Assembly (NCBI RefSeq): GCF_015694525.1
Contig: NZ_JADQDM010000001.1
Location: forward strand, 620,001 to 684,000
Length of the DNA stretch: 64,000 nt
Reading direction: 5' to 3'
Origin: Hymenobacter ruricola
Lineage (GTDB): Bacteria; Bacteroidota; Bacteroidia; Cytophagales; Hymenobacteraceae
This document shows positions 34,421 through 42,818 of this stretch, one piece after another. Positions within the stretch are counted from its first letter, which is position 1, and each line of letters begins with the position of its first letter. Both the position numbers and the translations under genes were made by a program. The notes under the pieces are model-generated. The model did not search any database. It had not been told where the DNA came from and was given only the letters and a program-made list of their open reading frames with translations.

Positions 34421-34696
34421 TTATTTCAGGGCGTCGGCTACGTACGGCATCAGGGCGAGGTGGCGGGCCTTGGCGATGGCCTGGGTCACTTTGCGCTGGA
34501 ACTTCAGGCTGGTGCCGGTGAGGCGGCGGGGCAGCACGCGGCCCTGCTCGTTCACGAACTTCAGCAGGAAGTTCGGGTCTTTGTAATCCACGTACTTAAT
34601 GCCGTTCTTCTTGAAGCGGCAGTATTTCTTGCGGTTGTCCTGCGGCTTGTTGTTGGCCGCGCGGTCGTTGTTGCGGTTGAATGCGGGAGATGCCAT
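34421..34696 (-). CDS. rpsR: 30S ribosomal protein S18
   Basis: 91 residues. A basic Asn-rich N-terminus precedes the S18 core ([23 protein letters not shown]), then [18 protein letters not shown] and [15 protein letters not shown]18 binds with S6 on the platform of the small subunit, and its gene follows rpsF by 12 bp, consistent with the stoichiometric pair. Confidence 0.98.
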   Translation of the reverse strand: MASPAFNRNNDRAANNKPQDNRKKYCRFKKNGIKYVDYKDPNFLLKFVNEQGRVLPRRLTGTSLKFQRKVTQAIAKARHLALMPYVADALK

Positions 34697-34708
34697 GTCG
34701 TTGCTAGA

Positions 34709-35086
34709 TTATTGGGCTACGGCTTCGGTTTCTTTCGCAGCCTTCTGCTGGTTCATTTCGCCGTTGCGGCGGCGGTTGTTGTACTCCACGGCGTGCTTGT
34801 CGAGCACCGTGGTCAGGAACCGGATAATGCGCTCGTCGCGACGGAACGCCAGTTCCAGCACGTCAACGATGTTGCCTTCGCCCGTGTACGACAGGCAGAA
34901 ATAGTAGCCGGTCGACTTCTTTTGAATCGGGTACGCCAGCTTGCGCAGGCCCCAGGCTTCGGTGGATAAAAGGGCGGCGCTATTTTCCTTAAGCACCTGA
35001 GTGAACTTCTCGACCGTCTCTTGCACCTGGCTCTCGTTCAACACGGGAGTTACGATGAAGACCGTCTCGTAATTTCTTACTTCCAT
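34709..35086 (-). CDS. rpsF: 30S ribosomal protein S6
   Basis: 125 residues from the ATG at 35086 (MEVRNYETVFIVTPVL). An earlier in-frame ATG at 35134 falls inside the promoter and is rejected. S6 hallmarks are ETVFIVTPVLNESQ, AYPIQKKSTGYYF and FRRDERIIRFLT. It is the first gene of the operon, preceded by a good promoter with a leader of about 40 bases. In other bacteria this leader binds the S6:S18 complex for feedback control; I cannot confirm a matching fold here. Confidence 0.98.
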   Translation of the reverse strand: MEVRNYETVFIVTPVLNESQVQETVEKFTQVLKENSAALLSTEAWGLRKLAYPIQKKSTGYYFCLSYTGEGNIVDVLELAFRRDERIIRFLTTVLDKHAVEYNNRRRNGEMNQQKAAKETEAVAQ

Positions 35087-35131
35087 TACGACGGGGTGAA
35101 AATTTGGGGGTGAAAAAATTTGATTGGGGCG

Positions 35132-35162
35132 CAAAGGTACTGACTTTCGGGCAGATTGCCAA
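35132..35162 (-). promoter_or_regulatory. Promoter of rpsF-rpsR-rplI
   Basis: On the minus strand TTG (35160-35162), a 20-base spacer and TACCTTTG (35132-35139), a full match to the Bacteroidota -7 consensus TAnnTTTG. The predicted start of transcription is near 35125. Confidence 0.8.
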
Positions 35163-35503
35163 GCATGGCTTCGACTTCATACATATAAGGTATGCGGAAC
35201 GAGTGGGCTCTCCGCAAAAAGCCCCCGATTGTCCAAGCCAGTCGGCACCTTGCCCGAAACAAAAAGCACTTCGCCAGCAGGCACAAAATGCGGCCGGCAA
35301 GAGGAACGGGCAGCCTAACAAAACCCGCGCGAGGCAGGTTGCTCCTTAAGATATCGGCCAGCCGATGGGAGCCTATTAATGAGACACTAAGAATAGCACC
35401 GCACCGGGCGGGCCCGCGTGAAAGCATTGCTCAAGCCGGGGAATAGAGCATAGAAATGGGCCAATATGAACGGTGGAGGTCCCTTAGAAATTGCATTCCG
35501 CTT
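35163..35503. other. 341-bp spacer between divergent operons, no gene seen
   Basis: This lies between the rpsF promoter (minus) and the actA promoter (plus). Open frames here show no family features, start motif or codon pattern like the neighbours, and no tRNA or clear hairpin is visible. It may hold regulatory sites for the respiratory operon, but none can be named. Confidence 0.6.
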
Positions 35504-35534
35504 TTTGCCGCCTACGATTCCTGACCTACATTTG
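35504..35534 (+). promoter_or_regulatory. Promoter of the actABCDEF operon
   Basis: TTTG (35504-35507), a 19-base spacer and TACATTTG (35527-35534) match the Bacteroidota consensus TTTG-N19-TAnnTTTG exactly. Transcription would begin near 35541, giving a leader of about 40 bases to actA. Confidence 0.85.
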
Positions 35535-35580
35535 TGGCCTTGAAATGCCCCTAGCGTTTCGTTTTACCGTCTATTTCCTT

Positions 35581-36924
35581 ATGAATAGCAACCGACTTCG
35601 TTCTTTACCTCAACTGCTGCTGGCGCTATTGCTCACATTTGCCGGCGCCCAACAGGCTTTGGCCCAAGCAGGCTCGACGGCCGATGTGAAAACCCAGGGC
35701 GTGGCCCCCGGTGCCACCGCTGGTGCCACGCCGGCCTTGGCTGTGGCCCCCGGTGCCGCCCCTGCCGGTGGCGATGCCGCCGCAATTGCCGCTGGTGATG
35801 CCCTGTTCAAAGGCAACTGCGCGCAGTGCCACGCGGTGAACGAACAAGTAGTAGGCCCGGCCCTGGGCGGCATTACCAAGCGCCGGCCCATCTCCTGGAT
35901 TTTGCCGTGGGTGAAGAACTCGAGCAAGGTGGTGGCCAGCGGCGACGCCTATGCCGTCGAGCTGTACAACAAGTTCAACAAGCAGCAGATGCCTTCCTTC
36001 GCCCTTTCGGATAAGGAAATCACCTCGATTGTGGCTTACGTAACCTCGCAGGAGGGACGGCCTGCCGGTCCGACAGTTGCTAATGCTGCGGGTGCTGATG
36101 GCAAAGCTGATGCCACTGGCGGTGCCGAAGCCGGTGCTAGCACTGGTAAATATGTTGATATCCTGCTCATTGTCCTTGTAGTGGTGCTGATTGTGCTGGT
36201 GGTGACACTGGTTATCATTGGCAATTTGATGAAAGACGTGCTACGTGGCCGCAAGGACCTCGACGGCCGCGACGTGGAGATTTTGGAGCAGCGCTTCGAT
36301 TGGAGCAAGCTGTACCGCTCGCCCGTGATGCGCGGTATTGTGGGGACGGTTTTCGCACTGGTTTTACTTTACGAAGGCGTGCAAAGCGTGATGGCCGTGG
36401 GCCTGACCCAAGGCTACCAACCCACCCAGCCCATTGCCTTCTCGCACAAACTGCACGCCGGCGAGCACCAGATTAACTGCGCCTACTGCCACACCTCGGT
36501 ATATAAGGCCAAGTCAGCCAACATTCCTTCGGCCAACATCTGCATGAACTGCCACTCGCAGATTAAGACGGAGTCGCCCGAAATTAAGAAAATCTACCGC
36601 GCCATCGAGCGCAAGCAGCCCATTCAGTGGGTGCGTGTGCACAACCTGCCCGACTTGGCCTACTTCAACCACTCGCAGCACACGCAGGTGGCTGGCCTGC
36701 AGTGCCAGACCTGCCACGGCCCCATTCAGAACATGGAAGTGGTGTACCAATACTCGGCCCTCACCATGGGCTGGTGCATCAACTGCCACCGCGAGATGCC
36801 CATCAACTCGAAAGACAACAAGTACTACGACAACCTCGTGAAGCTGCACGACACCAAAAACGCCGGTGCTCCCTTCACCGTGTCGTCGAACGGCGGTACC
36901 GAGTGCTCGAAGTGCCACTACTAA
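35581..36924 (+). CDS. actA: Alternative Complex III subunit A, multiheme cytochrome c (six CxxCH)
   Basis: ActA is the periplasmic multiheme subunit that passes electrons from ActB iron-sulfur clusters to downstream cytochrome c or the oxidase. The 447-residue product has a signal peptide (ending ALAQ, about 29) and an Ala/Gly/Pro-rich linker, then a monoheme cytochrome c-like domain (CAQCH at about 80, with later Met). A TM follows at about 188-212, a second hydrophobic helix at about 250-272, and then five more heme sites: CAYCH, CMNCH, CQTCH, CINCH and CSKCH. The described ActA core is pentaheme; the sixth, N-terminal heme domain is an addition here. The start at 35581 precedes the signal peptide; a longer frame upstream overlaps the promoter. 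It is followed by an 99-bp gap with a heptamer hairpin. Confidence 0.95.
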   Translation: MNSNRLRSLPQLLLALLLTFAGAQQALAQAGSTADVKTQGVAPGATAGATPALAVAPGAAPAGGDAAAIAAGDALFKGNCAQCHAVNEQVVGPALGGITKRRPISWILPWVKNSSKVVASGDAYAVELYNKFNKQQMPSFALSDKEITSIVAYVTSQEGRPAGPTVANAAGADGKADATGGAEAGASTGKYVDILLIVLVVVLIVLVVTLVIIGNLMKDVLRGRKDLDGRDVEILEQRFDWSKLYRSPVMRGIVGTVFALVLLYEGVQSVMAVGLTQGYQPTQPIAFSHKLHAGEHQINCAYCHTSVYKAKSANIPSANICMNCHSQIKTESPEIKKIYRAIERKQPIQWVRVHNLPDLAYFNHSQHTQVAGLQCQTCHGPIQNMEVVYQYSALTMGWCINCHREMPINSKDNKYYDNLVKLHDTKNAGAPFTVSSNGGTECSKCHY

Positions 36925-36937
36925 TAAGCTGATTTTC

Positions 36938-37017
36938 GGTAGTCGATACTGGGTAGTCAGTATTGAGACTACTCGTGTTTGACTACTGACTACCCAATAC
37001 TGAATTACTGATTACCC
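36938..37017. repeat. Heptamer hairpin H3 (GGTAGTC / AGTATTG units)
   Basis: Left arm 36938-36972 and right arm 36981-37016. The best-paired core is GGGTAGTCAGTA (36951-36962) with its exact complement at 36984-36995. Neighbouring units such as CAGTATTG and CAATACTG allow shifted pairings. It lies between actA and actB and has no T run. Confidence 0.85.
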
Positions 37018-37023
37018 TCCCAA

Positions 37024-40000
37024 ATGAAGTACTGGAAAGGAATTGAGGAACTAGAAAGCACTCCGGAGTTCATGCAATCGGCTTTTGCTGAGTTCATGCC
37101 AGTGAAGGAGAGCCATGAGAGCAAAGACGCTACTTCGGCTCCCCGCCGCGACTTCCTCAAGCTGATGGGCTTTGGGGTGGCCGCCGCCACCCTGGCCTCG
37201 TGCGAAACCCCGGTTCGCAAGGCCATCCCGTACCTGAACAAGCCCGAGGAGATTGACCCAACCATCTCCAACTTCTACGCTTCGACCTATTTCACGGGTG
37301 CCGACTACAATGCGGTCCTAGTGAAGTCGCGCGAAGGCCGGCCGATTAAGCTGGAGGGCAACCCTGAGTCGCCTATCACGCAAGGCGGTTTGTCGGCCCG
37401 CGCCCAAGCTGCCGTGCTTAGCCTGTACGACGGCGGCCGTTTGCAGCATTTCGCCATCAAGAAGGGCAGTACCCACGAGAAGGCTGAATTTGCCGCATTC
37501 GACAGCGAAGTACGCGGCAAGCTGGCCGGTGCTGGCCGCATCGCTATCGTGTCGCCTACCATCATCAGCCCTTCCACCAAGCGGGCCATTGCCGAGTTTG
37601 CTTCGCGCTACCCCAACACCACGCACGTCATGTACGACACGCAATCGGTGACGGGCCTGCTGCAAGCCAACAACGGCGTGGTGCCCGGCTACGACTTCGG
37701 CCGCGCCAACGTCATCGTGAGCTTGGGCGCTGATTTCCTCGGTACCTGGATTTCGCCAGTGGAGTACGCTCGTCAGTACGTGCGCAACCGCAAGGTGCGC
37801 AACGACAAGCGCAGCATGTCGCGCCATTACCAGTTCGAAACCGCCATGACGCTGACCGGCTCCAATGCCGACATCCGCGTGCCAGTGAAGCCTTCGGAAA
37901 TGGGTGCAGTTGCTTTGGCTCTGTACAACGCAGTAGTTGGCGGCGGTGAAAGTTCCTACTCGAATGCCAAGCTGACCCAAGCAGCCAACGACCTGAAGGC
38001 CAGCCGCGGCACTGGCCTCGTGGTTTCGGGCTCCAACGACCCGGCCGTGCAGACGCTGGTAGCAGCTATCAACCAGGCGCTGGGCAACGTCGGCACTACG
38101 GTAGACCTGAACGCTCCGAGCTATGTGCGCCAAGGCGACGACGCCCGCATGACCGCGCTGGTGAATGACATGAACAATGGCAGCGTTGGCGCAGTCATTT
38201 TCTACAACGCCAACCCAGTATTCAACCACCCGTTGGGTGCCAAAGTGAAGTCGGGCATCGCCAAAGTGCCGGTGACCATTTCGCTGAACGACCGTCTGGA
38301 CGAAACCGGCATCCTCTGCCAGTACGCCGCTCCGGACAGCCACTGGCTGGAATCGTGGAACGACTTCGAGCCCAAGCGCGGCTTCCTGAGCTTGTCGCAA
38401 CCGGTTATCACCCCGCTGTTCCAGACCCGTCAGGCTCAGGAAAGCCTGCTTCACTGGGCTGGCAACAACACGACTTACTACAAATACCTGCGCGCCACCT
38501 GGCGCGCCCTGACCCCGAACGACGCGGCTTGGGACAAAGTGGTGCACGACGGCGTGGCCACTGGCACCGCCCTGCCCGCTGCTCCGGCCATGATGACAGC
38601 CGCGCTGAGCCCGGCCGCCGCCATCAGCCAAATCAATAGCGCCCCCAAAGCTAACGGCAACGCGGTTGAGCTGGCGCTGTACGAGAAAGTAGGCATCGGC
38701 GCTGGTGGCTGCGAGGCCAACAACCCTTTCCTGCAGGAGTTGCCCGACCCGGTTTCGAAAGCCACTTGGGGCAACTACGTGGCCATCCCGCGTGCCATGG
38801 CCGTGGCCAACAAGTGGGAGCAGAACGACGTGGTGAAGGTGACCGGCAACGGTTACAGCATTGAACTACCCGTGCTGATTCAGCCCGGCCAGACCAACGG
38901 CACGGTGAGCATTGCCCTCGGCTACGGCCGCACGCTGGCCGGCAAAGCCGGTGACCAAGTTGGCGCCAATGCGGCTCCCTTCGCGATGGCTACGGCCAAC
39001 GGCATCATGTACAACAACGTGGTGACGCTGACCAAAACCGATGCCACCTCGCCCATTGCCCAAACCCAGACGCACCACACCCTAATGGACCGCAAGCCGG
39101 TTGTTCAGGAGAACTCGCTGGCTGCTTACATCAAAAACCCCAAAGAGGTAACCGAATACGAGAAGATTGCCACGCCTGATGGCCTGGAGAAACCCAACAA
39201 GGTTTCGCTGTGGCAGGACTATCAGTACAACAACCACCACTGGGGCATGGCGGTCGACCTCAACTCGTGCATCGGCTGCGGCTCGTGCGTGATTGGCTGC
39301 CAGACCGAGAACAACATTGCCGTAGTGGGCAAGCAGCAGGTAATCAACCGCCGCGAAATGCACTGGATGCGCATCGACCGCTACTACAGCTCGAAGGCGC
39401 ACAAAACCGATTTCGAAGAAAAAGGCAAGGTCTCTACCTACGCCGCCATGGAAGACCCGTCGGAAAACCCGCAGGTCATCTTCCAGCCGATGATGTGCCA
39501 GCAGTGCAACCACGCACCTTGCGAAACGGTATGCCCGGTATTGGCCACCACGCACAGCTCGGAGGGCATCAACCAGATGACGTACAACCGTTGCATCGGT
39601 ACCCGCTACTGCGCCAACAACTGCCCGTACAAAGTGCGTCGCTTCAACTGGTTCTCGTACTACTCGAATGAGAAGTTTGAGACGGTGAACGGCCACATGT
39701 TCACCGACCTCGGCCGCATGGTGCTGAACCCAGACGTAACGGTGCGTGCCCGTGGGGTGATGGAAAAGTGCACGTTCTGCGTGCAGCGCATTCAGCTCGG
39801 CAAGCTCGAAGCCAAGAAGCAAAAGCGCCGCCCCGTAGACGGTGAGATTGTGACGGCCTGCGCGCAGTCGTGCCCCACCGAAGCCATCGTATTCGGCGAC
39901 ATGCGCGACCCCAACAGCCGCATCAGCCAGCTGCTCCGCCGCGAAGACGGCGAGCGGGCTTTCCACGCGCTCGATTCCATCAACGTGCAGCCGAACGTGA

Positions 40001-40062
40001 CCTACCTGACGAAGATTCGCAACGCCGAATCGGAGTTCTTCGGCAAAGAAGAAAACGCTTAA
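37024..40062 (+). CDS. actB: Alternative Complex III subunit B, molybdopterin-type/iron-sulfur protein
   Basis: 1012 residues. A twin-arginine motif RRDFLKLMG (about 41-49) sends the folded protein across the membrane. Residues about 60-700 resemble the molybdopterin oxidoreductase fold (without cofactor in characterised ACIII). Residues about 735-1000 are the four-cluster ferredoxin domain: CIGCGSCVIGC from C749, CQQCNHAPCETVC from C825, CIGTRYCANNC from C857, and CTFC from C916 followed by CAQSC. This fits three [4Fe-4S] and one [3Fe-4S] cluster. It takes electrons from quinol oxidised in ActC and passes them to ActA. It is followed by actC after 12 bp. Confidence 0.97.
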   Translation: MKYWKGIEELESTPEFMQSAFAEFMPVKESHESKDATSAPRRDFLKLMGFGVAAATLASCETPVRKAIPYLNKPEEIDPTISNFYASTYFTGADYNAVLVKSREGRPIKLEGNPESPITQGGLSARAQAAVLSLYDGGRLQHFAIKKGSTHEKAEFAAFDSEVRGKLAGAGRIAIVSPTIISPSTKRAIAEFASRYPNTTHVMYDTQSVTGLLQANNGVVPGYDFGRANVIVSLGADFLGTWISPVEYARQYVRNRKVRNDKRSMSRHYQFETAMTLTGSNADIRVPVKPSEMGAVALALYNAVVGGGESSYSNAKLTQAANDLKASRGTGLVVSGSNDPAVQTLVAAINQALGNVGTTVDLNAPSYVRQGDDARMTALVNDMNNGSVGAVIFYNANPVFNHPLGAKVKSGIAKVPVTISLNDRLDETGILCQYAAPDSHWLESWNDFEPKRGFLSLSQPVITPLFQTRQAQESLLHWAGNNTTYYKYLRATWRALTPNDAAWDKVVHDGVATGTALPAAPAMMTAALSPAAAISQINSAPKANGNAVELALYEKVGIGAGGCEANNPFLQELPDPVSKATWGNYVAIPRAMAVANKWEQNDVVKVTGNGYSIELPVLIQPGQTNGTVSIALGYGRTLAGKAGDQVGANAAPFAMATANGIMYNNVVTLTKTDATSPIAQTQTHHTLMDRKPVVQENSLAAYIKNPKEVTEYEKIATPDGLEKPNKVSLWQDYQYNNHHWGMAVDLNSCIGCGSCVIGCQTENNIAVVGKQQVINRREMHWMRIDRYYSSKAHKTDFEEKGKVSTYAAMEDPSENPQVIFQPMMCQQCNHAPCETVCPVLATTHSSEGINQMTYNRCIGTRYCANNCPYKVRRFNWFSYYSNEKFETVNGHMFTDLGRMVLNPDVTVRARGVMEKCTFCVQRIQLGKLEAKKQKRRPVDGEIVTACAQSCPTEAIVFGDMRDPNSRISQLLRREDGERAFHALDSINVQPNVTYLTKIRNAESEFFGKEENA

Positions 40063-40074
40063 TATCATACCATT

Positions 40075-41532
40075 ATGCAGCACGTATCAGCCTTACGCGA
40101 GCCGCTCGTAACCGGCGGTAAGACGTTACACGACGTCACGCAAGACATCTGCTATCAGGTAGAAGCCAAGCCCAACCTGCGTTGGATGGCGGCCCTGAGC
40201 GTGGCCTTGTTCTTCCTCGGGGTGTTCTTCTACTCCGTGTACCGCACCGTATGGTACGGCATCGGGGAGTGGGGCCTGAACAAAACCGTGAACTGGGCTT
40301 GGGACATCACCAACTTCGTGTGGTGGGTGGGCATCGGCCACGCCGGCACCCTGATTTCGGCCGTACTGCTGCTGTTCCGTCAGAAGTGGCGGAGCTCCAT
40401 CAACCGGGCCGCAGAAGCTATGACGATTTTCGCCGTAATCTGCGCCGCCATGTTTCCGGTGTTGCACATGGGCCGTCCATGGCTGGCTTTCTACGTGTTT
40501 CCGCTGCAAAACACATTGGGTTCGTTGTGGGCTAACTTCAATTCGCCGCTGCTCTGGGACGTATTCGCTATCTCGACCTACTTCACGGTGTCGCTGGTGT
40601 TCTGGTACATCGGCCTGATTCCTGACTTCGCTTCGATTCGTGACCGTGCCAAGGGCCCCATTGCCCGCTTCAGCTACTCCATGCTGAGCTTCGGCTGGAA
40701 AGGCTCGGCCAAAGCCTGGTCGCGCTACGAAACCGTTTCGTTGATTCTGGCTGGTGTTTCGACCCCGCTGGTACTCTCGGTACACACCATTGTATCGATG
40801 GACTTTGCAACGTCGGTGGTTCCGGGCTGGCACACCACCATCTTCCCGCCCTACTTCGTGGCTGGTGCTATCTTCTCGGGCTTCGCCATGGTGTTGACGC
40901 TGATGCTGATTACCCGTGTGGTGTTCCGCCTCGAAGACTACATCACGCTGGAACACATTGCGCTAATGAACAAAATCATGATGGTAACTGGCTCCATCGT
41001 GGGCGTGGCGTACATCACGGAGTTCTTCATTGCCTGGTATTCGCAGGTAGAGTTTGAGCAATACGCCTTCATCAACCGCGCTACCGGTCCTTACTGGTGG
41101 GCTTACGCCTCAATGATGACCTGCAACGTGATTACGCCCCAGCTGGTGTGGCTGCGCCGCGTGCGCTACAGCATTCCGCTGACTTTCATTCTGTCCATTA
41201 TCGTGAACATCGGGATGTGGTTCGAGCGCTTCGTAATCATCGTGACCTCGCTGCACCGCGACTACCTGCCGTCGAGCTGGGCCATGTTCTCGCCCTCGAT
41301 TATCGACATCGGACTGTACGTTGGTACGCTCGGCCTGTTCTTTACGCTGTTTCTGCTCTTCGCCAAGTTCTTCCCCGTGATTAACATGGCTGAGGTGAAA
41401 ACCATCCTGAAATACACCGTGGATAATGGCCCGACTTACAACCCGGCCAAAGCTGTGCACCACGCTCCCGCTCACCCTGCTGCTCCCGGCGTGCCGGCGT
41501 CGGCTCCCGTAACTTATACCAAGCATGACTAA
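40075..41532 (+). CDS. actC: Alternative Complex III subunit C, NrfD-like quinol-binding membrane protein
   Basis: 485 residues with about ten hydrophobic helices: KPNLRWMAALSVALFFLGVFFYSV (first), the conserved WWVGIGHAGTLISAVLLLFRQ and HMGRPWLAFYVFPLQNTLGSLW, then further helices to about 450, and a Pro/Ala-rich tail. The NrfD/PsrC fold holds the quinol site facing ActB, and this subunit is considered the main quinol-oxidising site of ACIII. It overlaps the next gene by 8 bp, consistent with coupled translation. Confidence 0.96.
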   Translation: MQHVSALREPLVTGGKTLHDVTQDICYQVEAKPNLRWMAALSVALFFLGVFFYSVYRTVWYGIGEWGLNKTVNWAWDITNFVWWVGIGHAGTLISAVLLLFRQKWRSSINRAAEAMTIFAVICAAMFPVLHMGRPWLAFYVFPLQNTLGSLWANFNSPLLWDVFAISTYFTVSLVFWYIGLIPDFASIRDRAKGPIARFSYSMLSFGWKGSAKAWSRYETVSLILAGVSTPLVLSVHTIVSMDFATSVVPGWHTTIFPPYFVAGAIFSGFAMVLTLMLITRVVFRLEDYITLEHIALMNKIMMVTGSIVGVAYITEFFIAWYSQVEFEQYAFINRATGPYWWAYASMMTCNVITPQLVWLRRVRYSIPLTFILSIIVNIGMWFERFVIIVTSLHRDYLPSSWAMFSPSIIDIGLYVGTLGLFFTLFLLFAKFFPVINMAEVKTILKYTVDNGPTYNPAKAVHHAPAHPAAPGVPASAPVTYTKHD

Positions 41533-42052
41533 GCAATTCGCCCTCGGTATCTTCGAAGACGAAGATGTGCTGCTGCACGCCGTTGAAAACGTGCGCGCGG
41601 CTGGAGTGAAAATCTACGACGTATTCTCGCCCTACCCGGTACACGGCATCGACGATGCCCTGGGCATCGAGCGGTCGCGTCTGCCCATTGCGGCCTTCTT
41701 CTTTGGCCTGACGGGTTTGTCGTTTGCGCTCTGGATGCAGATTTACATGCTGGGCTTCGACTGGCCGATGATTATCGGTGGCAAGCCGCATATCGCGCTG
41801 CCCGCTTTCATTCCGGTGGCGTTCGAATTGACGGTGTTCTTCACCTGTCACGGCATGGCGTTGACCTTCTTCACGATTACGGGCCTGTATCCACGCTTCA
41901 AAACCCATGTAATGGACGTGCGGGCTACCGATGATAAGTTCGTAATGGCCATCGAGCTGGATGAGACCGGCTCGCAGTTTTCTCGGCTGACCCAACTACT
42001 GCGCGACAACGGTGCCTCGGAGGTCAACCAAAAAGAAATGAGCAAAAACTAA
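41525..42052 (+). CDS. actD: Alternative Complex III subunit D (DUF3341)
   Basis: 175 residues: a soluble N-terminal domain (FALGIFEDEDVLLHAVENVRAAGVKIYDVFSPYPVHGID), two TM helices at about 57-78 and 95-120, then a C-terminal cytosolic tail. This is the DUF3341 subunit of ACIII, which anchors and seals the complex on the cytoplasmic side. It starts inside actC and its stop overlaps the actE start (TAATGA). Confidence 0.95.
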   Translation: MTKQFALGIFEDEDVLLHAVENVRAAGVKIYDVFSPYPVHGIDDALGIERSRLPIAAFFFGLTGLSFALWMQIYMLGFDWPMIIGGKPHIALPAFIPVAFELTVFFTCHGMALTFFTITGLYPRFKTHVMDVRATDDKFVMAIELDETGSQFSRLTQLLRDNGASEVNQKEMSKN

Positions 42053-42816
42053 TGACGCATCCGCTGAACCTGAGCCTGCGCGTTTCGGCGCTGCTGCTGT
42101 CCCTGGGGCTGGCCTCGGCCTGTACTCATCGGCCCGACGACCCCGGTGTGGAGTACGCCCCGGAGATGTACGAGTCCATCCCGTACGAGCCCCTGAAGCA
42201 AACCAACTTCAATACGGTCAATTCTTTCGGCATCAATGAGCGGACGCCGGCCAACGGCACCATTCCGCGCGGCAAGCTGAACTACTACGACCATATTCCG
42301 AAAGACAGCGTGGGCATCGCCGAGCGTCGCCTCCGCAACCCGTTCCCTTATACCAAAGCCAATCTGGAAGAGGGCAAGGTGCTGTATACCCGCATTTGCT
42401 CGCACTGCCACGGTGAGGCCGGCGACGGTCAAGGCCCAGTAGGCCTGAAGTTTAAAGGCGTACCGAACTACTCAGCGGGCGCTTACAAGACGATGAACGA
42501 TGGCCACATCTACCACGTCATCCAATGGGGCCGCAACCGCATGATGCCCCACGGTTCCATCGTGAACCCGGAGGAGCGTTGGAAAATCGCCATGTACGTA
42601 CGGGTACTGCAGCGTGGCGAAGGTCCGGATGCCTTGAGCAAGCTCATCGCCAAAGGCCCGATTTCTACCGCAAACGACTCAACCGAAATGACTGACCGCG
42701 CCAACCAAGGCCCGGTAGGAGAGGCCCAGGCCGGCAAAGGCTCGGAGACTCCCGGTCAAGGCGGCACCGTTGCTCCCAACGGTTCCGGCGTCACCCACAC
42801 CCCCGGCAACAAATAA
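42052..42816 (+). CDS. actE: Alternative Complex III subunit E, monoheme cytochrome c lipoprotein
   Basis: 254 residues. The signal ends in a lipobox (LGLASAC, Cys about 24), so it is lipid-anchored as in characterised ACIII. A single CSHCHGE heme site lies at about 116, followed by GDGQGPVGLKF and a later axial-Met candidate in NRMMPHG. The C-terminus is a Gly/Pro/Thr-rich tail. It probably offers the exit heme towards the oxidase. The start overlaps the actD stop by one base. Confidence 0.95.
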   Translation: MTHPLNLSLRVSALLLSLGLASACTHRPDDPGVEYAPEMYESIPYEPLKQTNFNTVNSFGINERTPANGTIPRGKLNYYDHIPKDSVGIAERRLRNPFPYTKANLEEGKVLYTRICSHCHGEAGDGQGPVGLKFKGVPNYSAGAYKTMNDGHIYHVIQWGRNRMMPHGSIVNPEERWKIAMYVRVLQRGEGPDALSKLIAKGPISTANDSTEMTDRANQGPVGEAQAGKGSETPGQGGTVAPNGSGVTHTPGNK

Positions 42817-42818
42817 CT

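Noticed and set aside
35163..35503. tRNA or riboswitch in the act/rpsF spacer
   Set aside because: No T-arm sequence, no acceptor pairing and no conserved aptamer pattern could be found by eye.
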